Below are positions 49,519 to 62,110 of a stretch of DNA of 64,000 nucleotides, piece by piece. The DNA is from Eutrigla gurnardus. Taxonomy: Eukaryota; Chordata; Actinopteri; Perciformes; Triglidae. The stretch spans positions 9,807,907 to 9,871,906 of the forward strand of contig OY741276.1 in NCBI GenBank assembly GCA_963514095.1, written 5' to 3'. Under the pieces are notes generated by a model, which was not told the origin of the DNA, ran no database searches, and worked only from the letters and a program-made list of their open reading frames with translations. The position numbers and the translations under genes are program-made. Numbering within the stretch: the first letter of the stretch is position 1; every line of letters begins with the position of its first letter.

Positions 49519-52500
49519 GGTATGCATCGAAACACACACAGTTGTCTTCCTCACCGATTGCAAAAAAAAAAAAAAAAAAAATAACACAACCTTCTGCAAA
49601 GATAAATTTGATATCTGTAAAGCGAGCACAGCTTAATAAAACACTAATGGCGGCTGAATCATTTGTACAGTTTGATGAAGTTACCTTATAAATTCTTCCC
49701 CACACAGGTGAATAATGGGAACACCAGACAATAGCGCTGTATCTTCAAATCTGGTTTCAAATTTCAGATTTTCCAGTTCAGCTGACTAAATCACAGCTTT
49801 TACTGTTGAATATTTGTAATGTTTTTTTTGTTGCCTCCAGCACAGCCTATGATTGCATTTAGATTTTCATTATAAAAGGTTGTGCAGCCTTTTAGATCTT
49901 TTACCAGTTTAACTGTGAGCCTGCCATAGGCAATGTGCAGTAGACATTAATAGGAAATCTAAACACAGCTATGCCCGTGTGTTCATAACACAATTCAGAT
50001 TGTTTTTTTTCCTTACAGGGCTGGAGTTGGAGAAGGAGCTCGCACACCACATAAGAACGCAGGACCCCTTATACACCTCAGCACAACATCACCGTACAGG
50101 GTAATGCAGCCGACAGAGTGAAAACAAAACAAACCCAGATAGAAATCTCCTATAAAAAAAACAATACATGTGACAGTTTATTTAAAAAGCATTTACCTGG
50201 AATGTCTTTCATTTGTAATCTTAACTGCTTCCTTTACATTTGATTTATTTAAACATTGTCAGGTTTTCTATATTAGAGTTGGAATATTTATTTGGGACTC
50301 CAATGTCAGCCAAGCATATCCATGCATGTTTTTCATTCACATGCATTTCACTCCTAGAGACTCCTAGGTACTTTTGTAGTGGTGACTGTGCTCACATTCA
50401 TTTCAGTATGTTTCGGTGATATGGGAGAACTCAGTACTTCTAATTTCCATCACCTACATAGTTCTTGTGGAATAGTGTTCCTTCAACAGAACCTAAGACA
50501 TCTCAAGACTTGACACCAGTTGGCTCGACTGAAGATCTCAACATCCCTGGAAATCAGTAGATTTTGATTATGTGATTAGATGTGTTCATAATGATTGTAA
50601 ATTAAATGATGAAATATATGCGAAGATAACGTGCACACCCTGAAAGGGTTATGAGGTGTGGAAAGCTGTAATAAGTCCAAATGATCTAAGAGATCCCAAT
50701 CACAGGTTCAACATAGCAAAACTGGCAAAATTCATCTTCTGGATTATATGATGACATGCTGTGAACAGAAAACGGAAAAAGTCTCACTTTTTCTGTTTTA
50801 CTTTTAAAGACATTTTAGATTATTTTTATTATTATGATTAAAGAAATAGTTTGAAACCCCTTTATGTTATCAGTGGATCAACACTCATTTTATTTTAAAC
50901 CCATTTGCCTTATTGATTAGTGATCAATGAGTTGCTTCTGACACAGTGGAGGTCTGATAGAGATGTAGAGATGTAAATGTTTACTGATTTTAGACCTTTG
51001 CTTTGTGGATTCTGCAAACACACAGAATCAGATATTTGGCATCAGACATGACAAAAAGTCAGCAACATTTTGTGGCTGGGTTTTTTTGTTGCCTTGTGTT
51101 GTCTTTATTTTCCAGGTACTTTATTTATAAATGGTTGATTCAATACCCTCAGTCACAGTATGTTGTAGTTTTAATTGCCATACTTTCCATAAAGCTTTGA
51201 CGTATCATCAACAGTCCATTCCTGAATCATGTGCAATTTCCAACCGTTTAACCCCCCTGTTTCAAGCGAAGGTCGAAGCTGCTCAGCTGTTTACATGTAT
51301 ATCAGGACAACTGGGCTGCCAGGCATTATTCAAGATCCTGGGGTTTCCCAATGTGCTGAATCTTAGCAAAATGTCTAGTGACAAAATGAACAAGACCTAG
51401 AGAGTTTCATATCTGATGTAAATATTCAGCCATAAAAAAAATCCTTGGTTTTGACTTAATAATGACATATATCAGTTTCAGTCAAGATGCATAATACAGA
51501 ATATTTATGGAAGATCGTTGACTGCTTGAACCCCTTGCACAAAATTGTTTGGAGGCTGGTGTTGTTAAAACTTTATCATGCATATTTTTTTAGTTATCTA
51601 TTCAAAACAAAGACATTTTTAACGTTTGCTTCCCACCATAATGTAAAATTCGATGGTAGAATACAATTTTTCACATGCTTCTTTCTAAAATGTTATTTGA
51701 CGTCTTGGAAACTTTGAGAACCTGACGGGGATTTAAAGCCACATGTGTTTCTATTGTTGTTGGACCCAGTGAAGACAGTTAGATATTAGCAACAACATTT
51801 CAGTTCTTCAGGTAACTTTTGTTTTGAGGAACAAATTGAAAAAACTAGTGGTTTATGATTTCAAACCTCTTCCAGTAAGAGTTAATATATTATTATATTA
51901 CCATCTCAAATTTCAAAGGTCATCTCACAGCTGAAGTAGTGTAAATTTTGTTAACTTATTTCTTATTTATATCCTGATTATTTTATTAAATCTGAGCCTG
52001 GCCATGATTTTCAAAGTAACCATAGGAAACGAGTAGGAGTTCTGATGACAGATGAATGGAAACCGTTTGACACTGAGTGTTTAAACCAGTTGCAATCAGC
52101 ACTCCTATTTTAGCTGGTGAACCTCTGACTCATTTATGTTTAAGTGTCTTTTGTCTTCTTTTATGTCTCCCCTTTGGTTTTTCATAGGGGAATATGGTTC
52201 CAGATTTTTATTTTGTCTTTTATTTTCAACGTTGTTGTTATTCCTCGTCGGTTTTGTTGTCTGACACTGTAAAACTCAGACAGCTACTGCTTTGTTTTGT
52301 CAGAAAGCTTTGTTCGCCAGTTTGTGTCAAAAGTACCATTTATTGTGAACTAGAAATGTCTATCGGGAGAGCAATGGTATTCTTTTATAAATTGGATTCC
52401 TGTTTTTGATGTTGATTTAATTTTTTTTTATTCTGAACTGTTAAAAGTTGTAAAAGATTGAAAAGATCATAGACTTTATTGATGATAGAGAATAATAAAT

Positions 52501-52520
52501 GTTTTTATTACCACTATCAA
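49519..52520 (+). other. golm1: golm1 3' UTR, probably spliced, with poly(A) signal
   Basis: One base after the TAA there is a donor-like TAAG|GTATGC (49519/49520). Acceptors follow at 49,707 (CCACACAG) and 50,018 (CCTTACAG). The first strong poly(A) hexamer in a suitable place is AATAATAAA with AATAAA at 52,494-52,499, giving a long AT-rich 3' UTR. A poly(A) tract lies at 49,561-49,580. Open frames in this stretch look like chance. Confidence 0.5.
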
Positions 52521-52869
52521 GAAATGGTTTCATTTGAGATTTATTGTTTGACGAACCATAATTTGTGATAAAAATATAAAATGGAATTCAAGTTTTTAAT
52601 CACAAAGAAATGTATTAGAACTTTTAAGAAGTAAAACCTTATTTTCTGTGTGAATCAAACACAAAATGCATTTCCTTCACGGAGCTAATTTCATAAATTG
52701 AGAAAATTATTTTATCAGCTGTATTCATTTGTTCATGAGGTTGCTCAGTTTTGATCACCATTATTTCAGCACGCCATGCTCAAATGCACTTTAATAGGTG
52801 TTTTTGTAACAAACTTACCCATATTTTACAATTTGTAAACTCACTAAATGTCTTTTTGAATTTCCTTTG

Positions 52870-53658
52870 TTTTTATTGCCTTAACAAAAAACTAAATGTC
52901 AAATTCTGTCCTAGGAAGGAATTAAACAACACAAGTTTTATTATGATATGTGTGACAGTCTGGTTCCCGAGCCTGGAAAGTATCTCTACCACTGCTGTTA
53001 ATTGTGCATTTTGGTTTACTCGGCCCTTCCAAGATTATAAACATTGTGAGTGGCTCCTCTCTGCAGACTGCCTTGTCTAGGTTTCACAATGCAGACTGAT
53101 GCCATGCAGTAGTCCGATGAAAACGGTACTGTACGAGGTAAAACAAGACACTGTAGTCTTTTCAGGCTCAACATTTTCATTCCAGATAAGCACATAAATA
53201 CATTTCATATACGTTTTCATATGATTGAACGATATGCACATTATCATTACAGCTCTTCCTTTAAAGCTGTCGCAACTGTTCTGGAGGCAGCTTAGAAAAA
53301 TTTACATCGGCCCGTTCCTCGTGCAAAAGCACTATGACTCTTGCGAGCGCACGCACGCACACACACGCACACACACGCACACACACACACACACACTCAC
53401 ACTCAAAAAGAAACAGACTTTCTCAGATGTAGATGTGGATACTGCCAGTCATTTAGGTCCAACTGAGAGTCCTCTGGTCTGGTTTCAGCTCTCATTCAGA
53501 TGAAGAAGAAAAAAAATGGGTGTATCAAACACTCCTTTACAGTTAAGTGTATCACGCACACACTTTGTCCAGACATGTACTGGCTACATGATCAGGGCCG
53601 CACGTCTCTTCAGCTGATGGACTTTGTGATGACGCTCACAAAAAGGTGCAGAGCAGAA
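52870..53658 (-). other. naa35: naa35 3' UTR with candidate poly(A) signals
   Basis: Minus-strand AATAAA hexamers occur at 52,937-52,942 and 52,872-52,877, giving a 3' UTR of about 0.7-0.8 kb with a GT-rich tract (plus-strand CA, about 53,348-53,400). The golm1 signal at 52,494 on the other strand leaves only about 0.35 kb between the two convergent transcripts, with nothing else seen there. Confidence 0.45.
53348..53400. repeat. (CA)n microsatellite, imperfect
   Basis: CA run with CG interruptions inside the inferred naa35 3' UTR. Confidence 0.9.
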
Positions 53659-56600
53659 TCAGATAATCTTGACCACAGGAAAGTACTTGTGAGCTGAGAA
53701 GTCAAATTCCGGGAGCACCTAGGAATGCAAAATTTTACTTAGACAAAGTGTTCACAATATGGAACATTAACCAACATCCAGACAAACCTCAACGCCCGTC
53801 AATTAAACACAACTGTATCCACTGAACCAAATGATAATCCAAGGAATGTGTCCGTTGCGTTACCTTGGTCTCCTTCTTGTGTCCTCCAGCCAGGAGCTTC
53901 GTAACAACAATGTTGGGTTTGGCCACCTTCAGTATACGGTTCACCTGTTAGCGATCATTAAGTGGTTATTGATGGCTGACTAACTTCGAAGAGCATGCAT
54001 TTATTCGACAAGAGTTCGTTTTCCTGACCTCAGGGTCTGGGCTGGGCACATTTTCTAGGATGAGCTTGGCCTGCTGGAAGTGTTTGCTGGCGGCCATGTA
54101 GAGGTCAGCGGAGCCTGGCGGAGGATTGTACTTCTTCAGGTCAGACATCTCCTGGGGAGCACAAGAAAAGGGCAATGTCAGAGAGAGCAGGGAAATTGAA
54201 GAGTGCAAGTCCGACAAAGAGCAAAGAACAGGACACGATTTCACTAAAAGGCTGACTAACATCCACATGAACAGTACCTTGAACTGGATATAGTGCACAG
54301 GTGGAGGGGTGACCACGCTGTTGAAGGGGGCGAAGCGATGCTCGTAGCGAACCTGCTCGCTGTCCAACTCAAACTGAGGCTTACGCACCTTCCCATCCAT
54401 ATCCAAAGCTACCATAGTCTGAAGAGAGAGAGAGGCAGAGAATGGATAACACGGCATGTGTCAAATAGGAGAGAAGAGGGGTCAAAAGTGTGTGTCCTGA
54501 CCTTGTACATGCCGGCACACATGTTCTGGTATGCCTGGCTCATGGTGATCTCCTTGCTGAGCGGGCGAACTGCAGAGGGAACATAACTTTATCATTAGGA
54601 CAAGCACCTTCTGTATATGAAGATCTCACTTCTGCCTTTGATGACATTGCATTTTTTGTTGTTGTTTAAAACGTGGTCCTACAGCAAGGCTACAATAAAA
54701 CATACTTTTTTTCTTCTTCTTGGTCTTTTTGCTGCTGCGTCCTTTCACCTGCTCCTCCATAATCCGCTCCTCTGCCATCTGAGAGGAGTCGGCTCTGCTT
54801 AGAGTGGACATCAGCCATGCGTAAAGAAACTCAGACAGGTACCTACAGTCAGAAGAAAAAGCACATAGTCATCCACAGATGATTAAAAGTGCACCTGTGT
54901 GCTGTAGAGAGATTTACCAGCAGCTGACAAACAAACGCACGCCCTCTCACCAGTAGATGTAGTAGTACTCGTGCATGCTGTACAGCTCGAGTTCAAAGCC
55001 ACTCAGCAGGTATTGGATCATGATCCTCAGGTTATGGTAGAGGATCCAGGTGCCAAGACATGCTAGATGCTGCCGCTGAGGCTCAAGTTTCATCAGCAAG
55101 CTATGCAGGGCTGCATCCACCTTCTCTGCCTGCACAAATGTAAAGAGTGTTGTTGTGTTTGATATGGGGGGGGGGGGGGGGGGGGGGGGCGGGGGGCGTT
55201 ATGTGACAGAGGAAACGGCTGCACTTTACCTCATCCTGCAGTGTGGCAAACTCTTCAAGAATGTGACCCAGCTTGTCTCTTTGTCGGGCTCGGTTGTGAC
55301 CGTGGATCTGGATCAGACTGCAGAATGGCTGCAGGGAGAAACAGACAAATACACAAGTTCACCTCCTGCCTACTCATTTAAAGGACTGGTCATACATGAG
55401 CCCATACGTTCAAGTGTTACAGCCAACTTCCAAAGTAGCAAAAAGTCCTATAACAGCAGACATTTTAATTTCCCCATTTCATCTCACTATACATACCAGA
55501 GTTCTCATGAAATTCTCTTTTGGAGGCAGCGATTTTGCATATTTTAATTAAACTAAACAAAGCGGGCTGTGAAGTTCACTAAGCCACTAAATGCACCAGA
55601 CTATAACTTTGAGCAGCAAAGGGAACATACCCTGGAGCAATGCGTAACAAAGGAGTCAATGTAATCCTTTGCCTGGTGGTTGTTGAACAGACAACACCTG
55701 GAGAGAGAGAGACGGACAGACGGACAGACGGACAGACTCACAGTTAATATTGAGATACAATAAGCTCACTCAACAGTTTGAATATCATGCATAAACACAC
55801 AGCAAAAACACATTTCCAAACCAACCCTTTAAATAAATCAAATTCCTTTGAAATGGCATTAAATGAGTCACACTAAGGGTTTAATCATTCAGTGACTTAC
55901 TTGTAGGAGAGGACAGGTGGGCTGACGAAGTATCTCAGAGCATCTTTAATCATGTCCTGCATCAGGTGGGTCCCAAACACTTTCTTATTATCTATCAGGA
56001 ACGTTGTCTGGATTTAGGAAAACAATCCTGTTAGTTTTCTTACACTGTTTTAAACTGATGTGTTTTCACTAATAAAATCATATGATATCATCTCCTGGTT
56101 TTACTCATCGTCGCATGTATACAAACTACCTACTCTGTAGGCATCAGAGGAAAAAGCAGTGACTCTTCAGAATCAAAATGGCATTATTAATTCACCTGGA
56201 GTAGAGATCTGGAGAGCACACAGGGAGACTGCTCACTGAACTCACAGAAGAAGTCCTGAGAAGAAACCCACAAAAAGGCACTATTCAAATTGTTTGAATA
56301 CTATTGTTTGAATCGCCAACGTTTTTAAGACTGAGAGCTACCTGAAGGGTAGAGAGTGGTCTTGAAATGTGTTTACCAGTATGCCATGCAGGTTGGTGGT
56401 GTTGATCACGTCACATACAGTTTTTATTCGTTCTATTAGTTTGCTGAAGTAAGCCACCATGTCCTCCCTCTTGATGATCTTGGCGTAGCGAGGAAAGGTA
56501 GGTGGCAGCAGTCTCTGGTTTACCAGGGGCTCGAAGCCCATCATGATGGGGTGGTCTGCAGGATACAAAGACATATATTATATTCCATTTTGCCAATAGA

Positions 56601-59289
56601 ATCCTCTTAATTCTACACACTGGGTCTTTAACTGAAGTCTAAGCATATGCGGTGTGTGTGTGTGTGTGTGTGTGAACTCTCGTCAAAGCCAAACTACATG
56701 CTTGAATCTACGGCTGAAAGGTGTTACCTCCTTTAGTGGTGTCATTCTGTGACTGGATGCCGTGCTGAATACTGGAATGAATAGCTGATAGGAGGTCAGC
56801 CGCCTGAACCACAAGCTTCTGGGCCTCGCCCACTGAGCTGGTCTGATCAAGATTAAACCGCCAACAAAAACACACATAAGAACAAAGAAGAAAATGACCA
56901 ATTTAACATCCATGTAAACCTTAATGAACTCGTTGTCACTGCTCGGTGATATGCAGAAGAACATTTTAAAATCAATGTTGTAGTCGACTCATTTGTTGTC
57001 TAATTGTGTGTGTTTTTATGTGTAATTACCTCTTTCTTGGTAAAGGTGATCAGTGCAGTCAGAAGAAGGCGTGTGAACTTGATTCTATTGAAAAGTGCCA
57101 AAAACTGCTGATGCTGGAAACATTGAAGTATGAGAACATTAAATAGAATCACATGTTTTAATAAGAAATAATGATAATTCAAAATCGTAATAAATAATCA
57201 TTATTATTATGACGTACCTCCAGCTCAACCTCCGGGTCTCGCTGCTCACCCTGTCGAGTGCGCGTGCTCTGAGTCAGACAGAAACCAATATAAAACCAAC
57301 GTAATACTAAACATTCTCATCAGCAGTATTTCAGTGAAATGTCCAAGAACAAATACCTTCACTTTCCTCTGTAACTCATCCTCCACGTCCTTCAGCATAC
57401 CTGGTAGGAAGAGATGCAAATCAGAAAGATATTAGTTCTCTGAACTAACAAAATTATTCTGAAATGGCCTCAAAAGTTGTGAAGCTGAAGACGTAATGGT
57501 CTACTACAATATAGTACTTGTACCTGTCACCCGCAGGTCTGTAACATTATTGGCCATCTTGAAGCCATAGGTCATGGCCTGGAAATCCTCCTACAGAATA
57601 AATGTGTTGCAAATCAGCATTTCCAGATTTAAATAGGACACAGTCATACAATGTAAACTTAAATAAATGTTAACATAAATACCAGTGGGTGAAGAAGAAA
57701 CACCACTGAATATTTACATACCCCGCAGTAATAGCTCGACTATTAAACATATACATATACATACAAGGACGCGTCGTATGAAGTTGCTTACCTCCTCGAA
57801 CACGGCAGCCTTGTTAACTTTCTCCCGGGCGATGTCACACACCTTCAGGATGCCCAGGGCGAAGGCTTTGAGGGCCGGCTCCTCTATCAGGTCGGGGTTA
57901 TGGACGTACAGACAGGTGAACACAGTCTGCGCCAGGGAGTGACCCTCCAGCCATGTGATCTAGGAATACACACAAACATGCACACGTGAGTAATGGCTTT
58001 TCCACAGTGATGCTGATCTACATTTTAATGGGCTTTAATTATTACGTTCATGGCTTTTTAATTCAGTTTCATTTGGTGTATACTGCAAACAGGCTTGCCA
58101 TTTATTATTTATAATGCTGTTTTTTTCTTGTAAAGTGACAAGCATCTTAAATTCTCTGTGATCTCCTAAGATAATATGTCAAATTCTGCGATGCTTTCTG
58201 TCAAATCTTTGACCAGTGGGAATTATTGACCAGGGATCTTGAATAACCCACTAACTCTGCTCGTTCTTATTTTCCCCCATGGAGAGAAGCTACTCAAAAG
58301 ACAAACTCTGCCCTTTATGGTTCAGTTAAACACAAACCTCGACATAAATTTTTACACACAAAACCCACAATTTGTACAGTATAAGAAAATGATAGCTCAC
58401 CAAACAGCAGAAACATGTGTCTATGATGCCGATGAGTTCAGGAAGACTAAGGTCTTTCACCTTAATGGCACCTTCCTGGAACAAACATGAGAGCATAACA
58501 AAGGCTTAGAAGTAAGTGGTTAACTATACAGCATATATTTAAACTAGACAATGCAATCAGAGTTGTAAATAAGACTTCCCGTCTTAATTCCTGACAGTTG
58601 ACTGTTTTTAGTGTATGGGAGCGGTACTGCACCTTGATAGCTTGTTCAAAGTTGAGTACTTTCCGGTTGACCTGGTTTCCAATCATTCCTGCATCCATCT
58701 TCGGATCCATCATTTCTATGGCTGACATGGCCTCAAAAAGGCCAAACCTGCCACCATAGGAGAATGAATAGTGTATGTGTGTTTACAACAGTTCAACAAA
58801 TCCAACAACTGGTACTGGCGTATGAATTCAAATATGTTAATGCCAACAAAAAACAAGAATTTCATGTTTCATTGAAATTACTCTGTCTTGTCAATGTTAT
58901 GAAGTGTGTTGCAGGCTGAATCACATTACCAAGCTATATATACAGTATATCAAAGGTAGTTTTTTGGTTATGTGAGTGAACAGCCTCTTTAAAGTGTTTG
59001 CAAAAAGCACTTTGCCCTACTCACAGTTTGTCATGAAGCAGCTCTCCAAGGTTTAACTCTGCATGAATAAAGAATGAGGAGAAGGAAAGAAAAACGGAGT
59101 AACACAACCATATCTTTCATAACCGTACACATACAACCCACTCACACAACCACTAGCAGAGTCTGTACCTTTGCATGCTCCCTTGAATTCATGAGTTATA
59201 TCAACCCAGTTGGCATTGTTCTTCATCTTTTCTGGGATGCCCAGCCCCCAGCCAGCATCATCATCCTCAACTGCTGACTTCATCACCAT
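53659..59289 (-). CDS. naa35: NatC auxiliary subunit NAA35 (Mak10 homologue)
   Basis: Scaffold subunit of the NatC N-terminal acetyltransferase (with NAA30 and NAA38), acting on nascent chains in the cytosol. Exons, 5' to 3': 59289-59169, 59058-59025, 58747-58633, 58475-58401, 57959-57792, 57590-57524, 57400-57357, 57268-57218, 57113-57030, 56842-56728, 56555-56377, 56255-56196, 56007-55901, 55697-55631, 55328-55230, 55129-54951, 54842-54706, 54569-54502, 54418-54278, 54151-54029, 53944-53864, 53718-53659. The sum is 2,175 bases: 724 residues plus TGA (human 725). Near-invariant stretches include [80 protein letters not shown], a basic KKTKKKKK run, and [14 protein letters not shown] at the end. 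The start [14 protein letters not shown] matches the family start. One exon is only 34 bp ([12 protein letters not shown]). Confidence 0.97.
55166..55196. repeat. Poly(G) tract
   Basis: 24 consecutive G, one C, then six G on the plus strand, in a naa35 intron; the transcript therefore carries a C run. Length may be unreliable because such runs are hard to sequence. Confidence 0.9.
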
Positions 59290-60571
59290 GATGACTAAAG
59301 AGACACACAAAAGAGGACAAAGTGTTCAAAATGCGGTGGGGGGAAAAGGAAAATTAGCTGTCACTCAATTTGAGTGTGACAATATGTCATGCCAGTGAGT
59401 CTTAACAAGTTTAATAACCATGAACTGAAAACTACACGTTTACATTCGCACAATCATTTACTACATTCATTCACCTTCTCCAATGTAAATTCCAAAGGTT
59501 AACTGGCAAACATTCTGCTGGTTTAATCAAACTTTAAACAAGCAGTGCAACCGGTAGTCAGAACACACGTTTTAAACTATATCACTGTATGTACACCAGG
59601 TGTAGATGTTGCAATAGCATGGTCCTGTGTAATAACATTAAAAAAAAACGCTACATATTAAACACTGTCACATTTTACATTGATAAATGTGGAAAGAAAT
59701 ATGAACAGCTATGTATGTCCTTCAGGTTGCTGTATATTCTTAAAAACCTTTTTCCCCATTAATGAAGTCATTCATGTTTGACTTCAACTCCTGGAAGGCT
59801 GGAAATACAGTTTGTTATGGTCTGGGGCCACAGGAGAGGATTAACATCATGCTCTGTGCACTTGCTTGAGAAGTTTGAATTAGAGCCTAAATAAGGTGTG
59901 AATTGTACGCCTGAGTGCACTGGAAAGTCTCAGCCTAATAATAATAATAATAATAATGTCTGTACTGTGACGTCAGAGAGGGAGTTTAAAAAAACAACTA
60001 ATTTATGGAGGTATATTTACATAACAGAATTGATGACATATATATCAGACATTCCAAACTCCATTTCTTCATATATTTTTTTAGATTTACTAATTAAGTG
60101 AAGAGGCAATTGCAGTCAGTGACGTGATGTGTGTCTCATATGAACACACTGAAATCGATGTTATATTACATGTCAAAGAATGTATTGGTGCATGTCCTCC
60201 ACTCGGGCACTGGGTGGCAAAAACCAACGTAGCTAGCTAACATGTCAAACGAATAACGTTACACACGAGAATAACCATCTGTCCCAATGGGCTGTTTTGG
60301 CATCATCAGTAACACCAGTGAAATTAGTTACATTACATACATTTGTACCGTTCATAAAACCGACGTGCGTTACAAAAATGCGTTGCAGGTTACCATCATT
60401 AACGTCAAAGTAGCCTGTGTGCTAGCAAGCTAAAATTACCCACATTATATGCTTTCAATGAACAAAGCTCGAATATCTTGAGTTAAACATGTTGTTCTAT
60501 TTGACCAGGTAAACCAAACAATGATACTGTTAGTAGAAATCCATATGTTGTATTTGTAAATGAGCACGTAC

Positions 60572-60680
60572 CTTAGTATTTTGTATTAACATGTAGCTAA
60601 TAAAGGTCTCTTCGGCGACTGAAAAGATCGGCGCATAAATTCAACGTCATAGGCCACTGTGTATCTGGGAAATGTAGTCC
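60572..60680 (-). promoter_or_regulatory. naa35: naa35 non-coding first exon with ZNF143-type site
   Basis: A donor (ACTAAG|GTACGT on the minus strand) ends a leader exon at 60572; the coding exon acceptor is at 59295 (CTTTAG|TCATC). At 60,665-60,680 the minus strand reads GGACTACATTTCCCAG, matching the ACTACAnnTCCCA core of the ZNF143/THAP11 site typical of housekeeping promoters. The exact start site is unknown. The intervening intron, 59,295-60,571, contains only an (AAT)n tract at about 59,936-59,957. Confidence 0.6.
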
Positions 60681-61360
60681 TTAGATGTCATAACGGAAGT
60701 CAAGCCGCCGAAATGAACCGTTTATAGTTGAAAGCCGGTCAGTACATGTATTAAATGATACAGATGTTATATTTCGGTGGAGCTGGTATAATGCGCTTGG
60801 CTCACCGTGCCGTGATACACTAACTTTCCCAGCTGCGCCTAAAACCACGCAGAGAAACGTACTCTCGCGATGTTCACCGACAGACCCTCTGCTAGTGGGG
60901 GCTGGTCTCATCACAACATCATCAGGGCGTTTCAGGCAACGCTCACACACACACAGTTAGCGGTCCCCACTTATCTTGGTATTGGTCCACCCTTGAATGG
61001 GAAAGCAGCTCCTTCCCTTGCAGGTTCGTAAAATCTTCGTTCTTGTTACTCCCGTGCAGGTCTGTCGCTGTAGCTAATATTGCCTGTGTGCACTTTATTG
61101 TTAGCATATGCCTCCGTAAGCTAGCCTGCTGGCGCAGACTGGCGACCGTCAATGAGTGACTAGTCCAGCAGGTGCAGCGGACAGCAGCCTCTGAGCTCTC
61201 AGCTAGGTTGACGTTATCCAGTTTAGCATCTTGCAAAACACATTGCCGAGCTGTTTACCTGACTAACAATGGCCCCGTGAGAATGACTAACCCAAGTGTG
61301 CCCGTGGGCTGGTGTTGTGACGGTAGCTTATCATGTTTTCTAAATATATTTTGGATTCAG
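60680..61360 (+). promoter_or_regulatory. CpG-rich divergent promoter side, possible upstream gene leader
   Basis: CpG-rich sequence continues on the far side of the naa35 start. It contains TCTCGCGA at 60,862-60,869, an element (bound by BANP) that usually lies close to CpG-island start sites. A donor-like GATTCAG|GTATGC at 61,360/61,361 could close a plus-strand leader exon. From memory the human neighbour of NAA35 on this side is AGTPBP1, transcribed divergently. No coding exon of it is in the window, so this is inference. Confidence 0.35.
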
Positions 61361-61543
61361 GTATGCGGAAACCCTATGGGGATTTATTGTGGCCAGGCCA
61401 CCATCTGTCCTGTGTAAGCTCGCCTCCACACAACATGTCAGTTTTACAACTGCGTTGAAAGCTTCAAATAGATTATTGACACAAAACACGCTCTTTGTGG
61501 TCTGATGTAGCTGCTCCTCCTTAGCCTATATGTACAGAGGATC

Positions 61544-61850
61544 GGGCTGGGCGATATTACCAACATCTTATATCCTGGTGTCATTTCATATCTCGATAAA
61601 ACAAAAATATATATCATGGTATAGCATGTTTTATTGTAATTCAATATAGAATGTAGTCTATATGAAATAATCATTATTTTTATACTCTGATGTGAATGAA
61701 CCTGACAAATGAACATTAAGAATATTTTCAAATTGCAATTGTGCAAAATTAGAAATTTGAGTTAGAATGTGCTTTTTATTAACTCAGATGATGTAAATGT
61801 GTATCATACAAATTGTAATATGCCATTGTCATTTTAACAGCTTATAACAT
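61544..61850 (+). repeat. Diverged dispersed repeat, copy 1 (GGGCTGGGCGAT start)
   Basis: Starts GGGCTGGGCGATATTA, the way many teleost hAT-type non-autonomous repeats begin. It is related to the sequence at 63,594-63,850: both continue through CTATATGAAATAA, TTGACAAATGAA/CTGACAAATGAA and GCAAAAT. Identity by eye is about 70-75%, with an ~80-bp gap in copy 2. Confidence 0.6.
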
Positions 61851-62110
61851 TAGTTCCCATGTAATAAAACTTCCATCTTTATCTCAAAGTAGTGATGTTG
61901 ACTGATACCTTTTTAAATATTTCAGCAGCATTTATGACTGATCTTATCTCAGCCCATACATCCTTCACTGTTTGACTTGATCTAATCAGGGGCTATTGAG
62001 ACGAGACCTGTGAAAATGCAGTCCGTTGAACTAGTCCAGTCATTTTAAGCCAAAATAGGGGTCAGAGTTGAACAAATTGCAACAGAAGCAAACTGATTTT
62101 GTTGTGTTAA

